The translations under genes and the position numbers were made by a program. Shown here one piece after another: positions 16,711-24,765 of a stretch of DNA of 64,000 nucleotides. Position 1 is the first letter of the stretch, and each line of letters begins with the position of its first letter. Below the pieces are notes generated by a model that was given only the letters and a program-made list of their open reading frames with translations, searched no databases and had not been told where the DNA came from. Origin of the DNA: Glutamicibacter soli (GTDB taxonomy: Bacteria > Actinomycetota > Actinomycetes > Actinomycetales > Micrococcaceae); assembly GCF_003309065.1 (NCBI RefSeq), contig NZ_POAF01000003.1:1-64000 (forward strand), in the 5' to 3' direction.

Positions 16711-17967
16711 CTACACTACGCGCGAGGGGCCGCCAGTCCTGCGCAGGGACAGCGCCGACCATACCAGCAGCAGCAGGGCAGCCGCCGCACCGGCAATGCA
16801 GAACACCATGATGCTCGGCAGCTGCCCGAAGCGCCCCGCGGCCCAACCCAGCACGATCACCGGCAGCGCGCTGCCCAGATAGGTGACCAGGTAGATGCTG
16901 GAGACGGTCTGCGCATGGGACGCAGGGCTGACAGCATCCACGCACAGGCCGAATGCCGTGCGGAAGGCGATGCCCTGGCCCAAGCCGAGGACCACCATGG
17001 CCAGCACCCCGAGCCAGAGCCAGCCCAGGGTGGCGCCAACGAGCAAGGCAAGGGTCCCGGCGGCCATCAGCCCCAAGCCCAGCGGCAGCAGGATCTTTCC
17101 GCCGCGCACCACGATCTGCGACAGCGCGGCGATACCCAGCGGCAGCCCGGCAACCAGCCCGACGGCCCACAGGGACTGCAGCTCGAAGGCGCCGGCCAGG
17201 TAGCCCGGTGCCAAGGACAGCACGAAACCGAAGATCGCGAAGCTGAGGAAACCGACAAGCGAAGCCATCCAGAACTCGGTGCGGGCGTTGGACGGAATGC
17301 CCACGCGGCGCGGAGCCAGCGCGCGGCTTCTTTCACCGCGGTTCGCCATGGCAATGGCCGGGCGCGCTTGCAGTGTGCCCAGTGGAACCAGGACGACCAG
17401 CAGCAGGACGGCCTGAATCAGGAACACCGTGGAGCGGCCTCCCGGAAGGCCCGCCAGCGCGCCGCCGATCAGTGGTCCGAATGCCACGCCTCCCGACGAA
17501 GCCAGGAGGGTGAAACGCGAAGCCCATTCGGGTTTGCTCGGCAGCAGTTCGCGCAGCGCCGCGGCGCTGGCCCCGGTGGCCAGGGCGACTCCAGCGCCCT
17601 GCAGCCCTCGTCCGAGGCACAGCTGCCACAGGTTCCCGGCCGCTCCGAACGCCAGCGTACCGAGCAGCGAGACCCCGACGGCCAGCACCAGGGCGGCGCG
17701 GCGGCCCACATGGTCCGACCAATGCCCGACCACCAGCAGGAAGAACATCAGGGAGCAGACATAGGAGGCGAAGGCGATCGTGGTGCCCATGGCGCCCAGG
17801 TGCAGGTCGGCCTGCAGCTGGGGATACAGCGGCGTTGCCAGGTTCGCGCCGACCAGCAGCGTGAAGCTGACCAGGATGGTAATGGTCAAGCGGGTGGCGG
17901 TGCCGGGGTTCCATGACATCATGCGCGGCGTGCCGTGCTGCATACGCAGCTCACTGATGACGGACAT
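16711..17967 (-). CDS. MFS transporter
   Basis: 418 residues from the ATG at 17967 (GGGAG 5 nt upstream). Twelve membrane segments are predicted, with a motif-A-like loop after TM2 (VVGHWSDHVGRRAALVLAVG) and an ATGASAAALRELLP segment in TM5 resembling drug/metabolite exporters. The substrate is unknown. It is divergent from an Lrp/AsnC gene whose product may regulate it. A stable hairpin (18011-18040) lies in its leader. Confidence 0.85.
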   Translation of the reverse strand: MSVISELRMQHGTPRMMSWNPGTATRLTITILVSFTLLVGANLATPLYPQLQADLHLGAMGTTIAFASYVCSLMFFLLVVGHWSDHVGRRAALVLAVGVSLLGTLAFGAAGNLWQLCLGRGLQGAGVALATGASAAALRELLPSKPEWASRFTLLASSGGVAFGPLIGGALAGLPGGRSTVFLIQAVLLLVVLVPLGTLQARPAIAMANRGERSRALAPRRVGIPSNARTEFWMASLVGFLSFAIFGFVLSLAPGYLAGAFELQSLWAVGLVAGLPLGIAALSQIVVRGGKILLPLGLGLMAAGTLALLVGATLGWLWLGVLAMVVLGLGQGIAFRTAFGLCVDAVSPASHAQTVSSIYLVTYLGSALPVIVLGWAAGRFGQLPSIMVFCIAGAAAALLLLVWSALSLRRTGGPSRVV

Positions 17968-18010
17968 TGGCGCTCCCGCGGAAATAGCTGTCGGCAGGGG
18001 AAAAATTTTT

Positions 18011-18040
18011 ACCGGTGGGGCCACTCGCTGCCCCACCGGT
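18011..18040 (-). promoter_or_regulatory. Hairpin in the MFS leader
   Basis: Perfect 10-bp arms ACCGGTGGGG and CCCCACCGGT flank a 10-nt loop, followed on the minus strand by AAAAATTTTT. It lies 44 nt before the MFS start codon. It could be an attenuator or a palindromic operator. Confidence 0.45.
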
Positions 18041-18134
18041 TGTTTGAGCGTTCTGCTTGCGTTTGTCTACTACAACAGATCGTTCTCTCACAAATATCCG
18101 CCCTCTGATCTCACCAAGGATTGTTTATTGATAG

Positions 18135-18157
18135 AATTTGAGCAATATGGTCAAATT
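18135..18157. promoter_or_regulatory. Inverted repeat AATTTGA-N9-TCAAATT
   Basis: AT-rich perfect 7-bp arms just upstream of the Lrp/AsnC start codon. The spacing and AT content suit an Lrp-type site, which would make the gene autoregulated. Confidence 0.45.
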
Positions 18158-18188
18158 TAGGGCCTATGGCGGTATCGGGAGTGAGCAA

Positions 18189-18665
18189 ATGGTGCGGTTG
18201 GACGACGTTGACCTGAAGATTCTTCTGGCCCTGATCCGGGATCCACGCATCCAGGTTTCAGAGCTTGCCGACGAAGCCGGGGTCGCCCGCAACACCGCGC
18301 AGTCCCGCCTGCGCCGGCTGCAGCGCTCCGAGGTGCTGCGCGAAGGCGGGCGCGACATCGACCTGGGTGTGCTGGGCTACGACGTGCTGGCCTTCGTCAC
18401 CCTGGAGGTGAACCACCGGGAGCTGGACGCGGTCATCACCGCGCTGCGCCAGATCCCGAACGTGCTGGAAATCCACGAGACCTCCGGGCGCGGAGACGTC
18501 TGGGTCCGCCTCATCGCCACCGACACCCACCAGCTGCAGTCGGTGCTGCGCCAAATCCTGCGCATCAAGGGCGTGACCCGCTCGGAAACGACCTTCGCGT
18601 TGCACTCCCACCTGGCCTATCGCACCGCTCCGCTGCTGGAGCACTACGCCGAGCACGACCACTGA
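18189..18665 (+). CDS. Lrp/AsnC family transcriptional regulator
   Basis: 158 residues. The start ATG at 18189 (GGGAG 8 nt upstream) gives MVRLDDVDLKILLALIRDP, the normal Lrp beginning. The HTH reads VSELADEAGVARNTAQSRLRRL. A C-terminal ligand-binding RAM domain follows (FVTLEVNHRELDAVITAL, ETSGRGDVWVRLIATD). These proteins sense amino acids or related small molecules. It is divergent from the MFS gene, a usual arrangement for a transporter under amino-acid-type control. Confidence 0.9.
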   Translation: MVRLDDVDLKILLALIRDPRIQVSELADEAGVARNTAQSRLRRLQRSEVLREGGRDIDLGVLGYDVLAFVTLEVNHRELDAVITALRQIPNVLEIHETSGRGDVWVRLIATDTHQLQSVLRQILRIKGVTRSETTFALHSHLAYRTAPLLEHYAEHDH

Positions 18666-18696
18666 TCGCAACCACCCGCGACACGCAATTACAAGT

Positions 18697-18726
18697 CTTT
18701 TGTTCAGGTCATAAGGGTTCTAGGCT
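18697..18726 (+). promoter_or_regulatory. Promoter of the acidic small protein gene
   Basis: CTTTTG (18697-18702), an 18-nt spacer and TAGGCT (18721-18726) upstream of the gene at 18797. The leader would be about 65 nt with a normal ribosome binding site. Confidence 0.35.
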
Positions 18727-18796
18727 GGAGCCAAGAGAAGTCACGAGGTATGTGCCCGACTTCCGGCAGATCCTCGTCCAATCGAAGGAGCACGCC

Positions 18797-19060
18797 ATGA
18801 GCCGGGACTTTGAACCCACCGACTTCGCCCCCGAATACGGCAACGACATCTACGAGCCGGACGACGGCCGCGACTCGCAGGCCTACGAGGGATCCAGCGA
18901 CATGCCCGAAACCATGCGCAACATCGACCCGTTGGCCCAGCGCCACTACCTCTATGACGATGACCTGGAAACCGAAGACGAGCTGGACAACGAGTTCAGC
19001 GAGGACGGCCAGGACGACGACGAGGATTCGGAGGACGGCGAGCGCGAAGATGAGGACTAG
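18797..19060 (+). CDS. Hypothetical highly acidic protein
   Basis: 87 residues with GAAGGAG 7 nt before the ATG, so translation is well supported. The protein is very acidic and its last ~35 residues are nearly all Asp/Glu with Ser and Gly (EDGQDDDEDSEDGEREDED). It has no membrane segment or signal and is probably disordered. I do not recognise a family. It lies between an Lrp gene and a LysR gene with no operon link. Confidence 0.7.
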   Translation: MSRDFEPTDFAPEYGNDIYEPDDGRDSQAYEGSSDMPETMRNIDPLAQRHYLYDDDLETEDELDNEFSEDGQDDDEDSEDGEREDED

Positions 19061-19094
19061 CTCACTGACTAAGCGAAGGTTGGGCTGAAGGTCT

Positions 19095-19106
19095 TAGACT
19101 TTAGAA
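19095..19106 (+). promoter_or_regulatory. Leaderless -10 element of the LysR gene
   Basis: TAGACT (19095-19100) followed by 6 nt and the GTG at 19107. Same hexamer and same spacing as the S4-domain gene. Confidence 0.5.
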
Positions 19107-20012
19107 GTGATTAATCCAGTTCACTTGCGTACCCTGCTCGAGGTGGTTGCACACCGTTCATTCGCGACCGCCGCGACCCGCTTGGGCTATACCGCCAGCG
19201 CCGTCTCCCAGCAGATGACCGCCCTGGAACGCAGCACGGGCACCACCCTGTTCGTCCGCGGCGCCCGTTCCATCACCCCGACCGCCGGAGCGCTGCGCAT
19301 GGTGCGCCACGCGAAACGTGTCCTCACGGATCTCGACGCCCTCATGGCGGACGTCGCGACCATCTCCACCGATTCGGCGGAGAACGAGGAAATCAAGCTC
19401 GGCATCTTCCCGTCGCTGGCGACCTTCGCGCTGCCGCAGATCCTCACCGCCGAGGACTGGCCCTCGCTGGGCATCAACCTGCGCCTGTGGATCGGCGAAC
19501 CACAGCAGACCGTGGCCGGGCTGGGCAGCGGCGGCGACCTGGACCTGGCGCTCATCTTCCAGGTGGGCCCCGGCGGCCTGTCCTGGCCAGCCTCCCTGGA
19601 ACGCACCTGGCTGGGCGACGACCAGTTCCGCGTGGTCATCCCTTCCTCCTGGCCGATCGCCGAGGACGCCCGGCTGACCGTGGACCAGCTGGCCGAATGG
19701 CCCTGGATCTTCCACCACCCCGGCACCTCGGACGCGACGCTGATCTCGCGGCTGTTCGCCTCCTACAACATTCATCCGCAGGTCTCGGCCTACTGCGACG
19801 ACTTCAACGCCTCGCTGAGCCTGGTCGCCTCCGGGCTGGGCGCGGCGCTGGTGCCCGACCTGGCCATGGCCAACGCCCCGGAAGGCATCCGCATCGTCGA
19901 CGCCCCGGAAATCCGGCTGGCCCGCTCCATCTTCGCGCTGAAACCGGAGAATTCGAAGAAGCCGAAGGCTGACCTGGTTTTGGACCGCCTCGCCCAGGTG
20001 CTGGCCCACTAG
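19107..20012 (+). CDS. LysR family transcriptional regulator
   Basis: 301 residues. The winged HTH begins NPVHLRTLLEVVAHRSFATA and contains YTASAVSQQMTALERSTGTTLF. The effector domain follows (EIKLGIFPSLATFALPQIL). The GTG start is fixed by the -10 hexamer 6 nt upstream. The next gene on the same strand, an enoyl-CoA hydratase family member, starts 48 nt downstream and may be co-transcribed. The effector is unknown. Confidence 0.9.
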   Translation: MINPVHLRTLLEVVAHRSFATAATRLGYTASAVSQQMTALERSTGTTLFVRGARSITPTAGALRMVRHAKRVLTDLDALMADVATISTDSAENEEIKLGIFPSLATFALPQILTAEDWPSLGINLRLWIGEPQQTVAGLGSGGDLDLALIFQVGPGGLSWPASLERTWLGDDQFRVVIPSSWPIAEDARLTVDQLAEWPWIFHHPGTSDATLISRLFASYNIHPQVSAYCDDFNASLSLVASGLGAALVPDLAMANAPEGIRIVDAPEIRLARSIFALKPENSKKPKADLVLDRLAQVLAH

Positions 20013-20060
20013 GCTTAAGCCAACAACACTCGTTCAAGAACTCAGCAGGGCAGGTACTTC

Positions 20061-21122
20061 GTGGCGCACGACAGCAATTCTCCGGCAGAACCATTGGTCA
20101 TTTCGACGGTCTACGGCGCATTGGGCCATCTGAAACTGAACCGCCCCGCGAAGCTGAACGCACTGAACCTCCAGATGCTGCTGGAGCTGCACCGCGTGCT
20201 CAAGGCCTGGGCCGAGGACCCGAAGATCTCCACGGTGCTGCTCACCGGGCGCGGATCGCGCGGATTCTGCGCCGGCGGGGACATCGCCGACTTCCACGCC
20301 GCGGTGACCACCGGACGCCACGAGGACTTCCTCAACCTGCTGTCCAACGAGTTCGACACCGACCAGCTCATCGCCTCCTACCCCAAGCCGCTGGTCACCC
20401 TGGCGCACGGCATCACCATGGGCGGCGGCATCGGCCTGGCCAGCCATGCGCCGGTGCGTCTGGTGACCGCCGGGGCCCGCATGGGCATGCCGGAGGCCAA
20501 GATCGGCTACACCCCGGATGTCGGCGGCAGCCACCTGCTGGCCAACATGCCCGGCCACTTCGGCGAATACTTCGCCATGACCGCGGACTCCTTCACCGGC
20601 GCGGACGCCGTCTACCTGGGCTTCGCCGACGTCGTGGTCTCGGAGGAGTTCGCCGCAAACATCCTTGACCACCTCGACGAATACATGGGCCTGAACGCCG
20701 GGGACCTGGCCGCGGCGATCGAGGTGATGCACGGCGCGGCGGAATCCCACCGGCTTGAACTGGACCAGGGCTGGGTGGACCACGCCTTCAGCGCCGCCAG
20801 CCCGGAGGACGTCGTGCAGCGTCTGGAGCAGATGGTGCACCCGCATGCCAAGCAGGCGGCCGCTCTGATCGCCCAGAACTCCCCCACCTCCGTCGCCTCG
20901 GCGTTCCATGCGGTGCGCGCCGCCCGCGCCGAGGACAACCTGCGTTCGGCGCTGGACCGCGAGCTGCGGCTGGCCGCGCACCTGATGCACCGGCCCGACC
21001 TGGCCGAGGGAATCCGCGCCCAGGTCATCGACAAGGACCGCAACCCCTCGTGGACCCCGGGCACCCTGGAAGCCGTCGACCAGGACGCGCTGCTGGAGCT
21101 GATGGACCCGGCCGATGCCTAG
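20061..21122 (+). CDS. Enoyl-CoA hydratase/isomerase family protein, 3-hydroxyisobutyryl-CoA hydrolase-like
   Basis: 353 residues of crotonase fold. The oxyanion-hole segments are GSRGFCAGGDIADFHAA and TLAHGITMGGGIGLASHA, and the MPEAKIGYTPDVGGSHLLA motif plus the length point to the 3-hydroxyisobutyryl-CoA hydrolase subgroup (valine catabolism) rather than a ~260-residue hydratase. Cytoplasmic. The GTG start follows CAGGGCAGG. Its stop overlaps the stop of the convergent flavoprotein gene in one CTAG (21119-21122). Confidence 0.88.
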   Translation: MAHDSNSPAEPLVISTVYGALGHLKLNRPAKLNALNLQMLLELHRVLKAWAEDPKISTVLLTGRGSRGFCAGGDIADFHAAVTTGRHEDFLNLLSNEFDTDQLIASYPKPLVTLAHGITMGGGIGLASHAPVRLVTAGARMGMPEAKIGYTPDVGGSHLLANMPGHFGEYFAMTADSFTGADAVYLGFADVVVSEEFAANILDHLDEYMGLNAGDLAAAIEVMHGAAESHRLELDQGWVDHAFSAASPEDVVQRLEQMVHPHAKQAAALIAQNSPTSVASAFHAVRAARAEDNLRSALDRELRLAAHLMHRPDLAEGIRAQVIDKDRNPSWTPGTLEAVDQDALLELMDPADA

Positions 21123-22918
21123 GGCTGCTGCGGCTCGTGCTGCTGGTCCACGAGCTGGTTCCCGGGCTGCCCTTCGGGACGCGTGACGTCCTGGTGCACC
21201 GGATGCACTTTCGTGGAGTTGCGCGGCTCCACGCGCGGTGCGCTGACCGCGTCGGCCGGTTCCTCTTCCCGCCGGGGCGGTTCGATGCCCACCCCGCGCG
21301 GCACCCCGTAGGGCACCGGTACGAATTCGCCGAAGTGGTCCGGATCCGCTTCCTGCCAGTCCTTGACCCAGGAAGCCGGCGGATTCTCCAGCAGCTCGTT
21401 GGGGCGCAGCCAGTGGAACAGCTCCGCATAGGAACGGGTTGATTGCAGGTTCACCCGGCGGCGCAGCATCCGCGTGTTCAGCTGCTCCGGACTGGTCAGT
21501 CCCATGGACGCCATCAGCTGGCCGGCTTCCGTGACCGTGAGCCGGTGGTAGTTGTACACGCGGTGCCCCTTGTCCTGGACGTCCAGCGCGCGTTCCAGGC
21601 GCTTGTTCTGCGTGGTCACGCCCACCGGGCAATGGTTGGTGTGGCACTGCTGGGCCTGGATGCAGCCGGTGGCCATCATCATGGAGCGGGCGGCGAAGGT
21701 GAAGTCGGCGCCCTGGATCAGCCGCTTGACGATATCCGAGCCGCTGGCCACCTTGCCGGCGGCCGCAAGCCGGATCTCCTCGCGCAACCCGGTGCCCACC
21801 AGGATCGTGTGCACCAGCATCAGCGCCTCCGTCAGCGGGGTGCCTACATGGTCCTCGTACTCGATCGGCGCCGCACCGGTGCCGCCTTCGGCGCCGTCCA
21901 CGGTGATGAAGTCGACCAGGGTCCCGGTCTCCAGCATCGCCTTGCAGATCGCCATCACGTCGGTGCGCGAGCCCACGCAGAACTTGATGCCCACCGGCTT
22001 GCCGCCGCTGAGCTCGCGCAGCAGGGCCACGAACTCCAGCAGCTCGCGCGGGGTGGAGAATTCAGGGTGGCTCGCCGGGGAGATACAGTCCTGCCCCATG
22101 GGGACGCCGCGCGCCTCGGCGATCTCTTCGTTGATCTTCGCCGCCGGCAGCACGCCGCCCAAACCGGGCTTGGCGCCCTGGGAGATCTTGATGGTGATGC
22201 CCTTGACTTCCTCGCGGCTGGCCTTGGCGCGGAAGGTTTCCGGCGCGAAGCGCCCCTCCTCGGTGCGGCAGCCGAAGTACCCGGAGCCGATCTCCCAGAA
22301 AAGGTCTGCGCCGTACTCCAGATGGTATTTGGTCAGCCCGCCTTCGCCGGTCTCCTGCACGAATCCGCCCATGGAAGCGCCCTTGTTCATCGCCATGACA
22401 GCGTGGGAGGACAGCGCACCGAAACTCATCGAGGAGATATTCAGCAGCGAGATTTCATAGGGACGGGTGCATTGGCTGGAGCCGATACGGACCTTGTGCT
22501 GCTCGGAGGGCGGCGCCACCGGCGCGGTGGAGTGCACCAGGTACTCGTGCCCCACCCGGTTCACGTCAAGCTCGGTGCCGAAGGCCTTGTGGCTGTCCAC
22601 CCCCTTGGCGCGGGCGTAGACCACCGAACGGGTATCCCGGCTGAATGGCTTCCCATCGGTGTTTCGCTCGATGAAGTACTGCTGGATCTCTGGCCGGATG
22701 AACTCGAACAGGTAGCGTGCATGGCCGACGATCGGGAAATTGCGCAGGATCGCGTGGCGTTTCTGCACCAGATCGTGGATGCCCAGGGCCACCAGCAGGC
22801 CGGTCAGCCCCACTAGGATCCACCAGACCCACTCCCCGGAGGTTCCCGCGAGGATTGCCGTGATGACGAAGCCCGCCACCAGCACAGCTAAAAACAGGAG
22901 GACAACTATGCGCATCAT
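21119..22918 (-). CDS. FMN-binding glutamate-synthase-like membrane protein
   Basis: 599 residues. Two N-terminal membrane segments (IVVLLFLAVLVAGFVITAIL and VWWILVGLTGLLVALGI) precede a glutamate-synthase central/FMN domain: SFGALSSHAVMAMNKGA, KISQGAKPGLGGVLP, FITVDGAEGGTGAAP. A Cys cluster (CIQAQQCHTNHCPVG) matches the iron-sulfur ligands of the family. It has no glutaminase domain, so it is a stand-alone oxidoreductase of unknown substrate. TAGGCT lies 6 nt before the ATG with CTGACA 18 nt further up, giving a leaderless mRNA. Confidence 0.9.
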   Translation of the reverse strand: MMRIVVLLFLAVLVAGFVITAILAGTSGEWVWWILVGLTGLLVALGIHDLVQKRHAILRNFPIVGHARYLFEFIRPEIQQYFIERNTDGKPFSRDTRSVVYARAKGVDSHKAFGTELDVNRVGHEYLVHSTAPVAPPSEQHKVRIGSSQCTRPYEISLLNISSMSFGALSSHAVMAMNKGASMGGFVQETGEGGLTKYHLEYGADLFWEIGSGYFGCRTEEGRFAPETFRAKASREEVKGITIKISQGAKPGLGGVLPAAKINEEIAEARGVPMGQDCISPASHPEFSTPRELLEFVALLRELSGGKPVGIKFCVGSRTDVMAICKAMLETGTLVDFITVDGAEGGTGAAPIEYEDHVGTPLTEALMLVHTILVGTGLREEIRLAAAGKVASGSDIVKRLIQGADFTFAARSMMMATGCIQAQQCHTNHCPVGVTTQNKRLERALDVQDKGHRVYNYHRLTVTEAGQLMASMGLTSPEQLNTRMLRRRVNLQSTRSYAELFHWLRPNELLENPPASWVKDWQEADPDHFGEFVPVPYGVPRGVGIEPPRREEEPADAVSAPRVEPRNSTKVHPVHQDVTRPEGQPGNQLVDQQHEPQQP

Positions 22919-22924
22919 GTGGCG

Positions 22925-22954
22925 AGCCTAACCCCGCACGGGGTTCCCTGTCAG
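22925..22954 (-). promoter_or_regulatory. Leaderless promoter of the glutamate-synthase-like gene
   Basis: On the minus strand CTGACA (22954-22949), an 18-nt spacer and TAGGCT (22930-22925), ending 6 nt before the ATG at 22918. Confidence 0.6.
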
Positions 22955-22986
22955 GTGCGCCGGGGAAATAGTCGCCTTGCGCCAAG

Positions 22987-24765
22987 CTAGTTCGCAGGTT
23001 CGATCCGGTCGGCTTCGCGCACTGCCATGCGGCTGAACAGCGAATCCGGCTGGGCCAGCAGCTGCTCAGGGGTGCCGGATTCGGCAACCTGCCCCTCGCG
23101 CAGCACCACGATCCGGTCGGCCCCGTGCAGGATGGAGATCCGGTGGCTGATCATCAGCACCGCCATTCCCGCGGTGCGCCGGGCTTCGACCGCCGCGAGC
23201 ACCAGCTGCTCGCTGGCGGCGTCCAGCGCGCTGGTCGACTCGTCGAGGATCAGCACCTTCGGGCGGCGGATCAGCGCGCGGGCCAGAGCCAGACGCTGGC
23301 GCTGCCCGCCGGAGAGCCGGGTGGCACGGTCCCCCAGCCTGGTGTCCAGGCCCTGCTTCTGGCTTGCCAGCCAGGTTCCCAGGCCCAGCTCTTCGAGCAC
23401 GGCGACCAGCTCGGCGTCCTCGATGTGCTCCAGGCCCAGCAGCAGGTTCTCGCGCAGCGTGCCGCGCACCATGACCGCCTCCTGGGACACCAGCAGCAGG
23501 TGAGAGCGCACCTCGCGCAGCGGCGCGCTCTCCAGCGGGATTCCGCCATAGGAGCATTCACCGGTGCTGGGCACCGCGCGGACCAGCGCGGAAGCCGCGG
23601 TGGACTTGCCCGATCCGCTGTCTCCCACCAGCGCCACCAGCTGCCCGGGAGCCAGCTGAAGGTCTAGGCCGGAAAGCACGGTGTCCTTCCCGTAGGCCAC
23701 GGAAAGGCCCCTGACCGACAGCGTGCCTGATTCAGGCAGCAGCCGCGGCATATCAGGTTCGGCCACCTGCGGCTCGCCCAGCGCCATGGCATGCAGCCGC
23801 TTGGCGCTGGCCAGCGAGTCCTGCAGCCCCAGTACGAAGCCGTCCACCGCGCGCACCGCCTCATAGGAAGGCACCGCGATCACCGTGAGCACCAGCAGCG
23901 CCCCCAGTTCGTGGTCCCGGGCCGCGACCACCAGCAGCGCGAGCACGCTGCCCCAGATGACCGCCTGGGACAGCGCGGCGCGCAGGCCGGTGATGCGTCC
24001 GGCGCGCAGGGTGTCCGCCGTGGAGGGCTTGGCCGTCCCGTTGAAGCGGGCGAGCATCCGTGGCCCCGCCTCGTAGCCGTGGACCACGTCGATGCCGTTG
24101 AGCAGCTCGGCCAGCTGCTGGTTCTGGATGCCGCGCACACGCGCCTGCCCAGCGGCGGCCCGGCGCAGCGTCGGGATGCCCAGCGCCGGGATCACCAGGC
24201 CCAGCAGCACGTAGCCTGCCAGCAGGACCACCGCAGCAGCGCTGCCGAAGGACGACCAGGTCCACCAGGTGACGGCGCCGCTGACCACCACGGCTGAGAC
24301 CGCCGGCGGCAGGGTGTGGGCGAAGAACACCTCGACCCGGTCCACATCGCGGGTGGCGACGGCCAGCAGGCCGCCGGAATTCCGGCTCCGCGCGGCGAAG
24401 GGCGCCTGGTGCTCGGCGGCCGCATACAGCGTGTTGCGCAGCCGCGACAGCGACAGGAACGCCACCTTGTGCCCGACGTACTGCTCGCCGTAGCGCAGCG
24501 CCCCCTTGGCCAGGCCGAGCGCGAGGATGCCCAGCGCCAGTGCGGTCCAGGAGGCGGAGATGCCGAGCACCTGGATCCCGGCGGCCTTGGCCAGGCCCAG
24601 CGCGGCGACCAGGTAGATGCCCAGCGAGGCGAAGCGGGTCAGGCAGGAAAGCAGGCAGGCCAGGGCCAGCGGCGGCAGCAGGTCGGAGGTGGCCCCGACA
24701 AGCCAGCGCAGCGTGGCGGCGGTCCCGGGCTCCGGCGCGGCCGGGGCGGTTGGCTGGGGCCTCAT
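22987..24765 (-). CDS. cydC: ABC transporter permease/ATPase, CydC type
   Basis: 592 residues: six membrane segments then an ATPase domain with Walker A (LVGDSGSGKSTAAS), signature (RLSGGQRQRLALARALI) and Walker B (VLILDESTSALD; the usual Glu-Pro reads Glu-Ser). Type I half-transporter exporting cysteine/glutathione-type thiols as a CydDC heterodimer, needed for assembly of cytochrome bd. It begins directly after the CydD-type stop codon. Assignment to CydC rests on pairing and size; cydAB is not in the window, so a different exporter pair is possible. Confidence 0.7.
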   Translation of the reverse strand: MRPQPTAPAAPEPGTAATLRWLVGATSDLLPPLALACLLSCLTRFASLGIYLVAALGLAKAAGIQVLGISASWTALALGILALGLAKGALRYGEQYVGHKVAFLSLSRLRNTLYAAAEHQAPFAARSRNSGGLLAVATRDVDRVEVFFAHTLPPAVSAVVVSGAVTWWTWSSFGSAAAVVLLAGYVLLGLVIPALGIPTLRRAAAGQARVRGIQNQQLAELLNGIDVVHGYEAGPRMLARFNGTAKPSTADTLRAGRITGLRAALSQAVIWGSVLALLVVAARDHELGALLVLTVIAVPSYEAVRAVDGFVLGLQDSLASAKRLHAMALGEPQVAEPDMPRLLPESGTLSVRGLSVAYGKDTVLSGLDLQLAPGQLVALVGDSGSGKSTAASALVRAVPSTGECSYGGIPLESAPLREVRSHLLLVSQEAVMVRGTLRENLLLGLEHIEDAELVAVLEELGLGTWLASQKQGLDTRLGDRATRLSGGQRQRLALARALIRRPKVLILDESTSALDAASEQLVLAAVEARRTAGMAVLMISHRISILHGADRIVVLREGQVAESGTPEQLLAQPDSLFSRMAVREADRIEPAN

